A stretch of 58,975 bases of DNA from Bacteroidota bacterium (GCA_030698405.1 JAUYMU010000134.1:1-58975), one strand, 5' to 3'. Positions 6,665 to 16,474 are shown, numbered from the stretch's first letter. The notes: generated from the letters alone by a model not told the origin. Made by a program: numbers and translations.

Positions 6665-8530
6665 TTATAGCTTCAACCTCTTGATAAACTCGTTGATATC
6701 GAAATTCAATTTGATTTTTGGCAGCCTGAACCTTCCTCCCGGCTGTTCTTTCGCTACTGAATAAATTTCGTCGATGATCGTTTTGTATTTCGCTGCAACG
6801 TAATTTCTTTTCAGCTTTAATGTTGGCGACAGCTCACCGGTTTGTGGGGTCCACTCGTCACTCACCAGCCTGAACCGTTTAATTTCTTCGTGCTCGCCCA
6901 AAGTTTTGTTAATGGCTACCACTTCTTTCTGAAGCTGGGCAAGTACTTCAGTATTTTGTATCAACTCTTCATTGTCTTGAAACAGTATTTTCCGGTGACT
7001 GCACCATTCGTGCAAATAACTGAAATTGGGAGAAATCAAAGCGCTGGCAAATTTCTCGCCTGCCCCGATCACCATAATCTGTTCAATAAAAAACGAAGCT
7101 TTTAGCTTGTTTTCAATCATTTGCGGTGCAATGTATTTCCCTCCTGAAAGCTTAAACATTTCCTTTTTGCGGTCGGTAATCTTCAGATATTTGCCATCTT
7201 CCAGAATCCCGATATCGCCGGTATGGAACCAACCCTCCTCATCAATCACTTCCGCAGTCAGCTCAGGCTCTTTGTAGTAACCTTTCATTACGCCGGGCCC
7301 CTTGCAAAGAATTTCGCCATCGTCAGCAAATTTCAACTGCACATTGCTCAGTACCTCTCCGACTGTACCAATTTTCATGGCCTTGGTTTCCGGATTATTC
7401 ACCGCAATTACCGGCGAAGTTTCCGTCAATCCGTATCCTTCCAGGTTCAGCATTCCGGCCATTCCCAGAACTCTTGCAATTCGCGGCTGAAGCGCAGCTC
7501 CTCCTGAAACGATATAGACAATGTTATTCCCCAGAGCTGCACGCCATTTTGAATAAATCAGCTTGTCGGCAATTTTAATCCTGATTTTCAGGAAGAAATT
7601 GTATTCTTTGTTGTATTCGAAATGCCTGGTCAGATTGAGGGCCCAGAAATATATCAGCTTTTTGATACCCGACAGTTCTTTTCCCTTCGACACAAAACCA
7701 TCGTAAACCCTTTCGAGCAAACGTGGTACCGAGTTAAACATGTGCGGTTTGATTTCCTTGATTGCCGCAACAATTTGCCCAAGATTTCCAACGTAATAAA
7801 CGCCCATTCCTTTGTACTGAAAATGGTAATTCACGCTGCGTTCGTAAACATGGCACAGTGGAAGAAAACTGATAACGCGGTGATCTTTGCCCAAATGGTG
7901 CATTTTGGAATGTACCAGAAAATTCGAAACCAGGTTGGTATGTGTCAGCATCACTCCTTTTGGAACGCCTGTTGTTCCTGAAGTATAGATGATTGTTGCC
8001 AGATCGTCCGGATCGACTTCACTTTTTATTTGCTCTAATTGTTCCGACAATTCTGCTTTGTGACTTTCGCCGAGCTGAAGCAATTCTTCAAAATAGGGAA
8101 CTCCTTCTATTTCTTCAAAAGAATAAACGTGGGTAATTTCGGGCAAACGGGCAATAATCGGACTTAACTTTTCGAACAGCTTTTTATCGCCCACAAAAAG
8201 AGCTTTAATTTCGGCATGTTCCAGAATATAGCTGTACTCTTCGTCGCCGATGGTTGGATAAATCGGAACATGAACGATCCCGGTCATTGACATCCCCATG
8301 TCGGCAAAATTCCATTCCGGTCGGTTGGTAGTGACAGTTGCAACTTTATCGCCTTTTTTCAGGCCCAAAGCCATGAGACCCAAAGCGAATTTATGCGATT
8401 TTTCGACGTATTCGGCAGTACTGTAAACATACCAGTCATTGCCATTTTTTCCGCCCAATGCATCCGGACGTGGTAATTCTGTAAGAATCCAATCCAGAAC
8501 GTCAAATGTTCTTGTTACCTCTTTTGCCAT
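6665..8530 (-). CDS. Long-chain fatty acid-CoA ligase (AMP-forming)
   Basis: The 621-residue protein belongs to the adenylate-forming superfamily. The phosphate-binding motif TIIYTSGTTGVPKGVMLTH lies near residues 179-196. The second core motif GYGLTETSP follows, then the hinge segment TGDIGILEDGKYLKITDRKK and the catalytic-lysine region KLSGGKYIAPQ. Length and the linker region (YVEKSHKFALGLMALGLKKGD) match long-chain acyl-CoA synthetases of the FadD15/FACL type. It activates free fatty acids with ATP and CoA for lipid synthesis or beta-oxidation and should be membrane-associated. Its terminal 33 bp are duplicated at 5743-5775. It is likely a single-gene unit. Confidence 0.92.
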   Translation of the reverse strand: MAKEVTRTFDVLDWILTELPRPDALGGKNGNDWYVYSTAEYVEKSHKFALGLMALGLKKGDKVATVTTNRPEWNFADMGMSMTGIVHVPIYPTIGDEEYSYILEHAEIKALFVGDKKLFEKLSPIIARLPEITHVYSFEEIEGVPYFEELLQLGESHKAELSEQLEQIKSEVDPDDLATIIYTSGTTGVPKGVMLTHTNLVSNFLVHSKMHHLGKDHRVISFLPLCHVYERSVNYHFQYKGMGVYYVGNLGQIVAAIKEIKPHMFNSVPRLLERVYDGFVSKGKELSGIKKLIYFWALNLTRHFEYNKEYNFFLKIRIKIADKLIYSKWRAALGNNIVYIVSGGAALQPRIARVLGMAGMLNLEGYGLTETSPVIAVNNPETKAMKIGTVGEVLSNVQLKFADDGEILCKGPGVMKGYYKEPELTAEVIDEEGWFHTGDIGILEDGKYLKITDRKKEMFKLSGGKYIAPQMIENKLKASFFIEQIMVIGAGEKFASALISPNFSYLHEWCSHRKILFQDNEELIQNTEVLAQLQKEVVAINKTLGEHEEIKRFRLVSDEWTPQTGELSPTLKLKRNYVAAKYKTIIDEIYSVAKEQPGGRFRLPKIKLNFDINEFIKRLKL

Positions 8531-8579
8531 GATAATTTTGTTAGGTTAATTATTCATGGCAATAAAGATAGAATTATTT

Positions 8580-11500
8580 TTAAATTTCAGATTCCAGATT
8601 CTTTTGTTTAAAATTTGCAATAAGCATGAGGCCTGCAATAACTGCTATCATTACAAACACCGACCAGTGAACCGAATCGATTGAACCGCGTCCGTAGGAA
8701 TGCAATCCGCTCAGGTAATAATTTACACCGAAATAAGTCATTAAAACCGACGAAAAACCAAGTACCGAAGCGATCGTGTAGTTGAAAATACCTTTCAATG
8801 ACGGAATCATGCGCATGTGGGCGATAAACGAATAAATGACAACAGTAATCAGCGCCCAGGTTTCTTTCGCGTCCCAGCCCCAATAACGGCCCCAGCTTTC
8901 GTTGGCCCAAACGCCACCCAGAAAAGTGCCGATGGTGAGCAAGTACAAACCAATGGTGACCGACATTTCGCTGATGGCGGTAAATTGAAGGACGAATCCC
9001 TTCACATTTTTGCTGTTCTCCTGATTGCTTATACCATACAGCACAAGCACCAGTAATCCTAAAAATGCGCTCAGTCCCAGGAAACCGTAGCTGGCAGTAA
9101 TAATTGCCACATGAATCATCAGCCAGTAAGAATTCAAAACCGGCACCAGTTGTGTAATTTCAGGATTCATCCAGTTTAAGTGGGCTACAAAAAGTGTAAT
9201 TCCTGAAAGCATTGCACCAGTTGCCAAAACCATCGGGTATTTCCGGCCAAAAATTAAGCCTGCCAGCAACGTAGCCCATGCAACGTAAACCATCGATTCG
9301 TAACCGTTGCTCCACGGAGCGTGGCCAGCAATATACCACCGCATGGCCAAACCACCGGTATGAATCAAAAATCCGAAAACAATCAATGAATTAAAGACAA
9401 TGCGGATTTTCGGCCCAACGGTTTTTTGCCTGAAAATACTGACAAACGATACAATCAGCAATACAAAACCAACCAACAGATAGAGCAGAAAAACGCGTTT
9501 GAACGGTTGTACGGAATTGTAAAACATTTCTGTCTTTTTATGGGTTTCGGTGGGAAGATAGTCCGCACCAAATTTTTTCTGATGGGAGGCAATTGCAGCG
9601 AAAATCTGACGACCGCTTATTTCACTATTCCCTTTGATTGATTCTTTCAGGATTTCAAATCCACGGTTTATAAACAGCGAATCGGCTGACGTCAAACCAG
9701 ACGACACACTTCCCGCAGCAAGCCATTTGTCTTCTCTGGCCGAACCGGGAAACAATGCAAACATATCGCCGTTGATCACCATAAAACAGATATTTACGCG
9801 TTCGTCCACATTGATGATCTCCTTTTCAAGCATGTTCCTGAAAGCGGGCGCTTTGGCATAAGCTGCTTTTACCTGTTCAAGCATTTTATAGCTGCCTTTT
9901 TCGTCGAAAAAAGCAGTCAGCGGAATGCGGTCTTTAGTGACCCCAAGCATTTCCATCAGTTGCTCGTTCGAAACTTTCACCAGCGAAACATTTCTCCAAA
10001 GTTCAGGATAAAGATGCAAGCCCAACATTACTTCTTCCGCCGAATGCCCGTAGAAATCCGATTTCCGGGTAATTTTCCGGAGTACTTCCGAAGCCAGTGT
10101 CGAAACCGGTTCAATTCGCCCATCGGGACCCTGAACCCACAACTCCGAAAAATCCTTGACCAATTCTGCATCAAATCGCGGAATACCTGCTATTTCAGAA
10201 CTGTTTGCACTGGCCTGTCCAACATTCAGGAGCAACAAAAAAAGAACCAGCGGAACAGCCGTTTTTGAATACTCATTTAAGCGGCCAATCAGCCGGTGGA
10301 AATAGGATGTTTTACTGAACAGTGCCAGAATAAATCCGAGCCCCAGCAGAAAATACCCGATGTAAGTTACGATAGTTCCCAACTGATCGGCATTTACCGA
10401 AAGGATGGTACCTTTTTCATCCTGATCATAGGATGACTGAAAGAATTTGAATCCGCGGTAATTGAGTGTATTGTTCATGAAAACTCTTTCGTTGCGCGTG
10501 ACGTTCCGTTCCGAATCCAATAAAATCAATTCACTGGCAAACGAAGCAGGACTTTCAGAACCGGGATATTTTTCCAATTGAAATTCGACGAGTTTTAAGG
10601 CAAAAGGCAGATAAATCGGATCGGCTCCGTAGGTAAATTCAAGTTTTGTATTGCCAACAGTTGCTGCAAACGGTTCGCCTTTTATACCATGACGACCAAA
10701 TACATTCACAATCTGTTTGTTTTTACCATCCGCAACTTCCAGAATAACGGCATCTTCGGTTGAATTTTCCGAAGCATCTTTTACAACGCGAATGACTGCC
10801 TTAGGATGAAATTGTTTTACCAGCAACAAATAATCGTCAATTGCATAAAGGTGCATTGGCAACACTTCCAGCGTATCAAGCGCATTCAATGGCACAGGTT
10901 CACCGCCTGTCATCGATCGTAATTCAAGCGGTCGGTCTGAAACCAGAAAAAGATTTTCACCGCGACTCAGGAACTGAAGGTTTGCATCAGGACGTTCGTA
11001 ACCAACCACCAAAGTTCGGAGATCAACACTGTTACCTTTTGAAAAGACAAAATTCTCGCGGCCTTGTCCGGCTGAAATTACAAAGTCAATCAGTTCGGAA
11101 CCGGTAGGATGATCCATTACAGTTCGCACGGCATTTTTGATAAACCCAACTGATTTCACATTGACTTTGCGCCCTTCAATTTCAATATTTTCCCTGAAAC
11201 CTTTATAGGAAAGTTCTGAAAAAAGAACTGTTTCACTTACTGTCTGATCACCACTTTTGATGGTCAGGTAGTCTTCCGAAGAAAGTATAAAATCGGCAGT
11301 TTGTCCTTCGCGAATGTGCATCACACCTTCGAAACTAATGTAGCGTGTAATTCCGGCGCCAATTAAAATTATTATGAATGAGATATGAAACAGGCCAACC
11401 GCGATGCGTTGACGTGTGTACATTTTATGCCTGATGAAATTAACCAGCAAATTGACTGCAAGGAGCAATAAAATCAGGCTAAACCAAATTGATTTGTAAA

Positions 11501-11630
11501 TCACCCCCTGTGCGGCTTCGGTACCGTAGCTGCTTTCAACAAAGGTGGCAATGGCCATCGAGAAAGCCAGAATCAACAACAAAAAACCCATAAAAGGAAA
11601 TGAAAAAAGGAAGTTCAAAAAGTTCTTCAT
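8580..11630 (-). CDS. ccsA: Fused ResB-CcsA cytochrome c synthase (System II)
   Basis: This 1016-residue polytopic protein joins both System II cytochrome c biogenesis parts. The N-terminal half is ResB/CcsB-like: four early membrane segments, then a large periplasmic domain including RGFKFFQSSYDQDEKGT. The C-terminal third is CcsA: GGLAMRWYIAGHAPWSNGYE carries histidines expected to ligate haem, and the WWD haem-handling motif NESWGRYWGWDAKETWAL lies near residue 910. A middle region with further soluble sequence (IPRFDAELVKDFSELW) is a Bacteroidota feature. The protein exports haem and attaches it to CxxCH motifs of apocytochromes c outside the cytoplasmic membrane. Its presence implies c-type cytochromes and respiratory metabolism. 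Confidence 0.92.
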   Translation of the reverse strand: MKNFLNFLFSFPFMGFLLLILAFSMAIATFVESSYGTEAAQGVIYKSIWFSLILLLLAVNLLVNFIRHKMYTRQRIAVGLFHISFIIILIGAGITRYISFEGVMHIREGQTADFILSSEDYLTIKSGDQTVSETVLFSELSYKGFRENIEIEGRKVNVKSVGFIKNAVRTVMDHPTGSELIDFVISAGQGRENFVFSKGNSVDLRTLVVGYERPDANLQFLSRGENLFLVSDRPLELRSMTGGEPVPLNALDTLEVLPMHLYAIDDYLLLVKQFHPKAVIRVVKDASENSTEDAVILEVADGKNKQIVNVFGRHGIKGEPFAATVGNTKLEFTYGADPIYLPFALKLVEFQLEKYPGSESPASFASELILLDSERNVTRNERVFMNNTLNYRGFKFFQSSYDQDEKGTILSVNADQLGTIVTYIGYFLLGLGFILALFSKTSYFHRLIGRLNEYSKTAVPLVLFLLLLNVGQASANSSEIAGIPRFDAELVKDFSELWVQGPDGRIEPVSTLASEVLRKITRKSDFYGHSAEEVMLGLHLYPELWRNVSLVKVSNEQLMEMLGVTKDRIPLTAFFDEKGSYKMLEQVKAAYAKAPAFRNMLEKEIINVDERVNICFMVINGDMFALFPGSAREDKWLAAGSVSSGLTSADSLFINRGFEILKESIKGNSEISGRQIFAAIASHQKKFGADYLPTETHKKTEMFYNSVQPFKRVFLLYLLVGFVLLIVSFVSIFRQKTVGPKIRIVFNSLIVFGFLIHTGGLAMRWYIAGHAPWSNGYESMVYVAWATLLAGLIFGRKYPMVLATGAMLSGITLFVAHLNWMNPEITQLVPVLNSYWLMIHVAIITASYGFLGLSAFLGLLVLVLYGISNQENSKNVKGFVLQFTAISEMSVTIGLYLLTIGTFLGGVWANESWGRYWGWDAKETWALITVVIYSFIAHMRMIPSLKGIFNYTIASVLGFSSVLMTYFGVNYYLSGLHSYGRGSIDSVHWSVFVMIAVIAGLMLIANFKQKNLESEI

Positions 11631-11772
11631 CAGAAGTATATTTAAATTTTGATTGGTTCAATTCTACTTGTAATACACAAAAATGTCCGTAAAAAAAGCG
11701 CACATGGCACTATAACAGCAAAAACGATGGTTGGGTTGATGGTGTGAGGGAAATTCTCAATAATTGTTTGCA

Positions 11773-11866
11773 TTAAAGGGCTAAAACCCGGATGTTCTTA
11801 AATTTATCGATGTCCGTCGGCTAAAGCCAGACAGCCTGTCCCGATGAAAATCGGGAGCAAAGGATA
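11773..11866 (+). repeat. REP element, left copy
   Basis: An AAGGGCTAAAACCCGG palindrome is followed by a 54-bp segment (11813-11866) identical to 12558-12611. The 54-mer contains two hairpins: GTCGGCTAAAGCCAGAC and CCCGATGAAAATCGGG. REP sequences of this kind are the substrates of the adjacent transposase family. The 466-bp gap between the ResB-CcsA and transposase genes otherwise shows only the inverted partner at 11947-12010. Confidence 0.85.
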
Positions 11867-11946
11867 CCAATGCATTGTTATAACGTTTAAGCAATTATAA
11901 ATGCCTTACAATTGATCAAATATTCCTGAAAGCCTTATTCGAAGCA

Positions 11947-12010
11947 ATATCCTTTGCCGTCACATTTATGTGACGGATGAAGATCATCACATTTTCCGGG
12001 CTTTAGCCCA
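11947..12010 (-). repeat. Diverged REP element in inverted orientation
   Basis: Read on the minus strand, the block begins with GGGCTAAAGCCCGG (12010-11997) and ends with GCAAAGGATAT (11957-11947), the same order as in the intact REPs. The centre differs and contains a 9-bp perfect stem, CCGTCACAT/ATGTGACGG (11957-11965 and 11968-11976). Together with the left direct copy it forms the head-to-head layout common for REP pairs. Confidence 0.6.
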
Positions 12011-12096
12011 ACCTTCCAAATACAGAAAAAAAAATCAGCAACTGATTTGTGCCTGATATTCATTAAATTAGTGGATTCACCTAAAATAACAACTAT

Positions 12097-12531
12097 ATGT
12101 CTTATGTCAAAATCTGGCTTCATTGTGTTTGGAGTACAAAAAACAGAACCTGCACTATACCAAAGTCTTTTCGTCCGGCCTTGCTAAAACATTTCAGGGA
12201 AAACGCCAATGAAAAAAACATTGTTTTGGATTACATCAATGCGCACGAAGATCATGTTCATGCACTCGTCAATTTGGGCAAACAACAAAATCTGTCAACA
12301 GTAATGCAATATTTGAAAGGTGAAAGTTCATTCTGGATAAACAGCCAGAAAATTTTACCATGTCAGTTTTCCTGGCAAGATGATTATTTTGCAGTTTCTG
12401 TCAGTCATTCTCATGTTGACAGAGTTAGGCAATATATTAAGAATCAGGATGAGCATCATAAAAAGATTAGCTGGGAAGAGGAGATTGAACTTTTTCTGAA
12501 GAAATATGGATTTGAAAGGATTAAGGGCTAA
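12097..12531 (+). CDS. REP-associated tyrosine transposase (IS200-like Y1)
   Basis: The 144-residue protein is a Y1 HUH transposase. The HUH motif is in NAHEDHVHALVNL and the catalytic tyrosine is likely that of VRQYIKNQDEHH. It also has the family start YVKIWLHCVWSTKNR. Length and single-gene layout without tnpB fit RAYT (REP-associated) proteins, which move or maintain REP sequences. It sits between REP copies that include a 54-bp identical segment. Its own TAA stop (12529-12531) is part of the GGGCTAAAGCCC palindrome of the right REP. All key residues appear present, so it may be active. Confidence 0.88.
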   Translation: MSYVKIWLHCVWSTKNRTCTIPKSFRPALLKHFRENANEKNIVLDYINAHEDHVHALVNLGKQQNLSTVMQYLKGESSFWINSQKILPCQFSWQDDYFAVSVSHSHVDRVRQYIKNQDEHHKKISWEEEIELFLKKYGFERIKG

Positions 12532-12611
12532 AGCCCGGAATTCCAATTCAATTCCAATCCGTCGGCTAAAGCCAGACAGCCTGTCCCGATGAAAATCGGG
12601 AGCAAAGGATA
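12525..12611 (+). repeat. REP element, right copy
   Basis: The perfect palindrome GGGCTAAAGCCC (12525-12536) contains the transposase stop codon. It is followed after a short spacer by the 54-bp segment (12558-12611) identical to 11813-11866. Orientation is the same as the left copy, so the transposase is bracketed by direct repeats. Confidence 0.85.
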
Positions 12612-12675
12612 TTGATTTGAAATTGCATAATTCTTTATCGGAGAAATATTCTTTGTCATCTGGTTCGGCTGAAGG

Positions 12676-12800
12676 ATACCTCGGAAATTTTTCAAAAGTC
12701 CCAACCGAATCAATTTTATACTTCGGATATTTTTCAAAGGCACCAACTGGTTCCATTTACCCTTTTGAAATTTTACAAAGACACCAACTGGGTGCATTAT
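12676..12800. repeat. Three degenerate tandem copies of a 41-42 bp unit
   Basis: The units at 12676-12717, 12718-12758 and 12759-12800 share the pattern ATACxTCGGAxATTTTTCAAA followed by a CACCAACTGGxTxCATTT-like part. Read on the minus strand each would encode PVGxFEKFPKY-like peptides in successive different frames, so coding is unlikely. The array starts at the 3' end of mtgA. Function unknown. Confidence 0.65.
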
Positions 12801-13492
12801 TCAAATTTCAATGTTCCCCACTGCCCCATTTGTCCTACAATCCATCCGATGCGTTCCTGAACATAGGGCCCGGGAGGATTTGCGCTGTATCGCCTTGGAT
12901 TGGGCAATATGGCAGCAATGGCTGCTGCCTGATGTCTTGAGAGTTTTTCGGCGCTAGTCTTCCAGTATTGATTTGCTGCGGCTTCCGCACCATAAATTCC
13001 ATTTCCCATTTCAATGCTGTTCAGATAGACTTCCATGATTCGTTCTTTGTTCCAAAAGAATTCAATCAGCACCGTAAAATACACTTCGAATCCTTTGCGA
13101 ACCCAACTTCTGCCCGGCCAAAGAAATACATTTTTTGCTGTTTGCTGCGAAATGGTACTCGCTCCCCGCAATCGTTTCCCCTTTTTTGAAGCTTCTACGG
13201 ATTTCTCAATGGCTTCTATGTCAAATCCTGAATGAGTCATGAAATTTTGATCCTCGCTGCAAACCACCGCCAGCGGAAGGTGTTTGGATATTTTTTCGAT
13301 AGAGACCCAGTCGTGTTTCAGCTTCATTTCCTCTCCGTCAAACAACTGCTCACCGCAACGGATTACCATCAGTGGGGTGATGGGAACCGGCACAAACCGA
13401 AAGAAAACCACAAAGAATATGGAAAGTCCAAAAAAACCGGCAGCAGTTTTCCAGACAATTCGAAAGATTCGTTTCCCTAAGTTTTTTTCCAT
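12797..13492 (-). CDS. mtgA: Monofunctional peptidoglycan glycosyltransferase
   Basis: The 231-residue protein has one N-terminal membrane anchor (about residues 12-34) and a single GT51 domain. The catalytic-glutamate motif CSEDQNFMTHSGFD, the GASTISQQTAKNVFLWPGRS motif and KERIMEVYLNSIEMGNGIYG are all present. There is no transpeptidase domain, so this is MtgA and not a bifunctional penicillin-binding protein. It polymerises lipid II into glycan strands on the periplasmic face. Its C-terminus ends inside the start of the tandem repeat array. Confidence 0.93.
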   Translation of the reverse strand: MEKNLGKRIFRIVWKTAAGFFGLSIFFVVFFRFVPVPITPLMVIRCGEQLFDGEEMKLKHDWVSIEKISKHLPLAVVCSEDQNFMTHSGFDIEAIEKSVEASKKGKRLRGASTISQQTAKNVFLWPGRSWVRKGFEVYFTVLIEFFWNKERIMEVYLNSIEMGNGIYGAEAAANQYWKTSAEKLSRHQAAAIAAILPNPRRYSANPPGPYVQERIGWIVGQMGQWGTLKFE

Positions 13493-13560
13493 GACAAACG
13501 GTTTGAAGTGTTGACAGATGTCAAATTTACAAAAAATGTAAAGCCAAAATTTCTTCCATG

Positions 13561-13614
13561 AAAAAAGAGGATTTCAACCGGTTGGCCGATAAAATCCTCT
13601 TCTGATTTTTTTTT
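13561..13614. terminator. Bidirectional intrinsic terminator downstream of alaS
   Basis: The perfect 9-bp stem AGAGGATTT (13566-13574) / AAATCCTCT (13592-13600) has T-runs on both outer sides: six T on the minus strand (13561-13566), and TCTGATTTTTTTTT on the plus strand. It lies between alaS and mtgA, both on the minus strand, and should end alaS transcripts. Confidence 0.7.
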
Positions 13615-13621
13615 GACGCTC

Positions 13622-13680
13622 CCCCTTCGACCCTTCGACAGGCTCAGGGCAACGCTGCTTCGCGCTCAGGGAGCCACGCT
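13622..13680. repeat. Short palindromic intergenic repeat (TTCGACAGGCTCAGGG type)
   Basis: The segment contains CCCTTCGACAGGCTCAGGG-type sequence with CCCT/AGGG ends, then a second GCTCAGGG copy. Sequences of this type are widespread intergenic repeats in bacterial genomes. It sits between the alaS terminator and the alaS stop. Confidence 0.45.
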
Positions 13681-13712
13681 TCCGTCTCCGGTATTCCGTC
13701 TTCCAACTTTTT

Positions 13713-16331
13713 CTACTTCACAAACGATTTCGCTTTATCAACAGCGGCTGAAAGTCCTGCAAGGTCTTTCCCTCCGGCAGTCGCATAAAACGCCTGACCA
13801 CCGCCGCCGCCCTGCATTTCTTTGGCAGCTTCGCGAATGATAGTACCGGCATTCAAGCCTTTTTCGGCAACTACATTTTCAGCAATCATCACGGTAATCG
13901 AAGGTTTTCCGCCAATGGCCGAACCCAGCGTAAGGAAAAGATTTTCAACTTCGCCTTTCAACTGGAAAGCCAGATCTTTCACCGCCTGTGCCGAATCGAG
14001 CTGAATCACTTCGGCAATTACATTTACGCCATTAATTATCTGTATTTTATTCTTCAGTTCCTGTTTAATTCCTGAAGCAGCTTTTCGCTCAAATTCCTCT
14101 ATCTGTTTTTGCAGATGACTGTTCTGTGCAAGCACATCTTCCACCGTTTTTTTCAGGTTTTGGGTATTGTTTAGCAAGAATTTAACTTCCGACAATTCAT
14201 CCAGATGTTTTTTCACAAACTCTTCGGCACGATCGGCTGTAATTGCTTCCATACGGCGAACTCCTGCAGAAATAGCGCTTTCAGAAGTAATAATAAACGA
14301 CCCGATCTGTCCGGTAGCCGGAACATGTGTTCCTCCGCACAACTCAACTGATTCGCCAAATTTGATGACACGCACCACGTCGCCGTATTTTTCGCCGAAA
14401 AGCATAATGGCACCCAAATCTTTGGCCTGATCAAAAGCGACCGAACGGTTTTCTTCGAGCACCAGGTTTTCGCGGATCAATTCATTTACGCGTGACTGAA
14501 TGCGATCCAACTCTTCTTTGGTCACTTTCTGGAAATGAGAAAAGTCGAAGCGAAGATATTCACTATTCACCAGCGATCCTTTTTGTTCCACGTGAGTGCC
14601 CAGCACTTCGCGCAAGGCATGATCGAGTAAATGGGTGGCGGTATGGTTGTTCATTGTCAGTTTCCGTTTGCCATTATCAACCACCGCGGTAAAAGTTGCG
14701 GCAGGATTTTCAGGAAGTTTATTGGCAATGTGAATGGTCAGATTGTTCTCTTTCAGCGTATCGACAATTTTGGTGCGGTGCCCATCGGCTAAAATGTATC
14801 CTGAATCGCCTACCTGTCCGCCGGATTCACCGTAAAACGGAGTTTTGTCGAATACCAGGTGATAGAATTCCTTTCCTTTCTGGGTGACTTTGCGGTAACG
14901 CGAAATCTGAACTTCCGTTTCGAGCTCATCGTATCCAACAAATTCAACCTGTTCAATCTTTTTTAGTTCCACCCAATCATCGGTTTCCTGGGCAGCGGCA
15001 TTTCGCGAGCGGCTTTTCTGTTTTTCCATTTCAGAATTAAACTCGTCCATATTCACGCTCATTACATTTTCCCGAAGAATTAACTCGGTTAAATCAATTG
15101 GGAATCCGTAGGTATCATAAAGAGTAAATGCGAGTATCCCGCTCAACACTCCCCCTCCTTTGGAGGGGGTTGGGGGGAGGCTTTTTTCTAACAGGCGGAT
15201 GCCGGTTTCCAGTGTCCGCAGAAACGATTCTTCCTCCTCGCGGATCACATTTTCAATCAATCCCTGCTGCGACACCAATTCAGGAAAAGCATCGCCCATT
15301 TGTTCTTTCAGCACTTCAACAAGTTTCCAGATAAATGGCTCCTTGAAATCAAGGAAAGTATAACCATAACGAACCGCACGTCGCAAAATCCGGCGGATTA
15401 CGTATCCGGCTTTGTTGTTGGAAGGCAACTGTCCATCGGCAATCGAAAATGAAATGGCGCGCAAATGGTCGGCAATTACCCGCATTGCAATATCCGCCTG
15501 AAGGTTTTCTCCGTATCTTTTATTGCTCAGACTGGCAATTTTTTCAATCGTAGTCTGAAAAACGTCCGTGTCGTAGTTTGATTTTTTGTTCTGCACCACC
15601 ATGCACAAACGTTCGAAACCCATTCCGGTATCAACATGTTTGTCGGGAAGTTCTTCCAAACGTCCGTCGGCTTTTCGGTTAAACTGAATGAAAACAAGGT
15701 TCCAGATTTCGATTACCAGCGGATTGTCCTTGTTCACCTGATCGCGTCCCGGGCTTTTTGCACGTTCTTCATCGTCGCGCAAATCAACATGAATTTCGGA
15801 GCAGGGGCCGCATGGACCTGTATCACCCATCTCCCAGAAGTTGTCCTTTTTGCTTCCGTTAATAATCCGGTCGGCAGGCAAATATTTACGCCACAAATCA
15901 AAAGCTTCGTTGTCGCGTTCAAGTTTGTCGTCGTCGCTTCCCTCAAAAACAGAAGCATACATTCTGTCAGCAGGAATTTTCAGCACATCGTGCAACAATT
16001 CCCAGGCCCAGTTAATGGCATCTTCCTTGAAATAATCGCCAAACGACCAGTTGCCCAACATTTCGAACATTGTATGATGGTAAGTATCGTGACCAACTTC
16101 TTCAAGGTCGTTGTGCTTTCCTGAAACCCTCAGACACTTTTGGGTATCGGCTATGCGAACACTTTTTGCAGGCTGGTTACCCAGAAAAATATCCTTGAAC
16201 TGGTTCATCCCGGCATTGGTAAACATCAAGGTAGGATCGTTCTTTACGACCATCGGAGCCGAGCTCACAATCTGGTGTTCCTTGCTTGCAAAAAAATCTA
16301 AAAACGCTTTCCTGATTTCCTTCGAATTCAT
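13713..16331 (-). CDS. alaS: Alanine-tRNA ligase
   Basis: The 872-residue protein is a full-length class II alanyl-tRNA synthetase. The N-terminal catalytic domain starts [15 protein letters not shown] and has [12 protein letters not shown]. The editing domain has the zinc/water-binding motifs [11 protein letters not shown] (near residue 560) and CGGTH (near 664). The C-terminal domain ends with the glycine-rich [14 protein letters not shown]. It charges tRNA-Ala and clears mischarged Ser/Gly. Around residues 385-395 it contains [14 protein letters not shown], encoded by a palindromic repeat in a normally variable loop before the conserved [10 protein letters not shown]. Divergent from the M23 peptidase gene. 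Confidence 0.97.
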   Translation of the reverse strand: MNSKEIRKAFLDFFASKEHQIVSSAPMVVKNDPTLMFTNAGMNQFKDIFLGNQPAKSVRIADTQKCLRVSGKHNDLEEVGHDTYHHTMFEMLGNWSFGDYFKEDAINWAWELLHDVLKIPADRMYASVFEGSDDDKLERDNEAFDLWRKYLPADRIINGSKKDNFWEMGDTGPCGPCSEIHVDLRDDEERAKSPGRDQVNKDNPLVIEIWNLVFIQFNRKADGRLEELPDKHVDTGMGFERLCMVVQNKKSNYDTDVFQTTIEKIASLSNKRYGENLQADIAMRVIADHLRAISFSIADGQLPSNNKAGYVIRRILRRAVRYGYTFLDFKEPFIWKLVEVLKEQMGDAFPELVSQQGLIENVIREEEESFLRTLETGIRLLEKSLPPTPSKGGGVLSGILAFTLYDTYGFPIDLTELILRENVMSVNMDEFNSEMEKQKSRSRNAAAQETDDWVELKKIEQVEFVGYDELETEVQISRYRKVTQKGKEFYHLVFDKTPFYGESGGQVGDSGYILADGHRTKIVDTLKENNLTIHIANKLPENPAATFTAVVDNGKRKLTMNNHTATHLLDHALREVLGTHVEQKGSLVNSEYLRFDFSHFQKVTKEELDRIQSRVNELIRENLVLEENRSVAFDQAKDLGAIMLFGEKYGDVVRVIKFGESVELCGGTHVPATGQIGSFIITSESAISAGVRRMEAITADRAEEFVKKHLDELSEVKFLLNNTQNLKKTVEDVLAQNSHLQKQIEEFERKAASGIKQELKNKIQIINGVNVIAEVIQLDSAQAVKDLAFQLKGEVENLFLTLGSAIGGKPSITVMIAENVVAEKGLNAGTIIREAAKEMQGGGGGQAFYATAGGKDLAGLSAAVDKAKSFVK
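15149..15180. repeat. Palindromic repeat inserted in frame within alaS
   Basis: The stem CCCCCTCC/GGAGGGGG (15151-15158 and 15162-15169) is followed by a TTGGGGGGAGG tail. This is the common intergenic repeat that, when translated, gives PPTPSKGGG. Here it lies within the alaS coding sequence and keeps the frame open. Confidence 0.75.
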
Positions 16332-16474
16332 CTAAATATGTATTTTTTCAACTTTAAAATTTGTTAAAAATCCCCAATTAATTGAAGCCCAGCAATTATT
16401 TTGATTGAAAACATTAGCTTTGCAGGCTGTTTAAACCGGAATTTTCGGAACCGTGCAAAGTTAGATTTTTTACT

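Noticed and set aside
11935-12123. 62-codon minus-strand open frame next to the transposase
   Set aside because: It is formed by the diverged REP and its hairpin and overlaps the transposase start.
12355-12797. Minus-strand open frames through the tandem repeats and transposase
   Set aside because: The repeat units shift frame from copy to copy and the rest is antisense to the transposase.
12676-12800. Tandem repeats considered as a CRISPR array
   Set aside because: The units are contiguous and degenerate, without unique spacers, and no cas genes are present.
13822-16335. Many plus-strand open frames antisense to alaS
   Set aside because: They are shadow frames of a fully conserved gene on the other strand.
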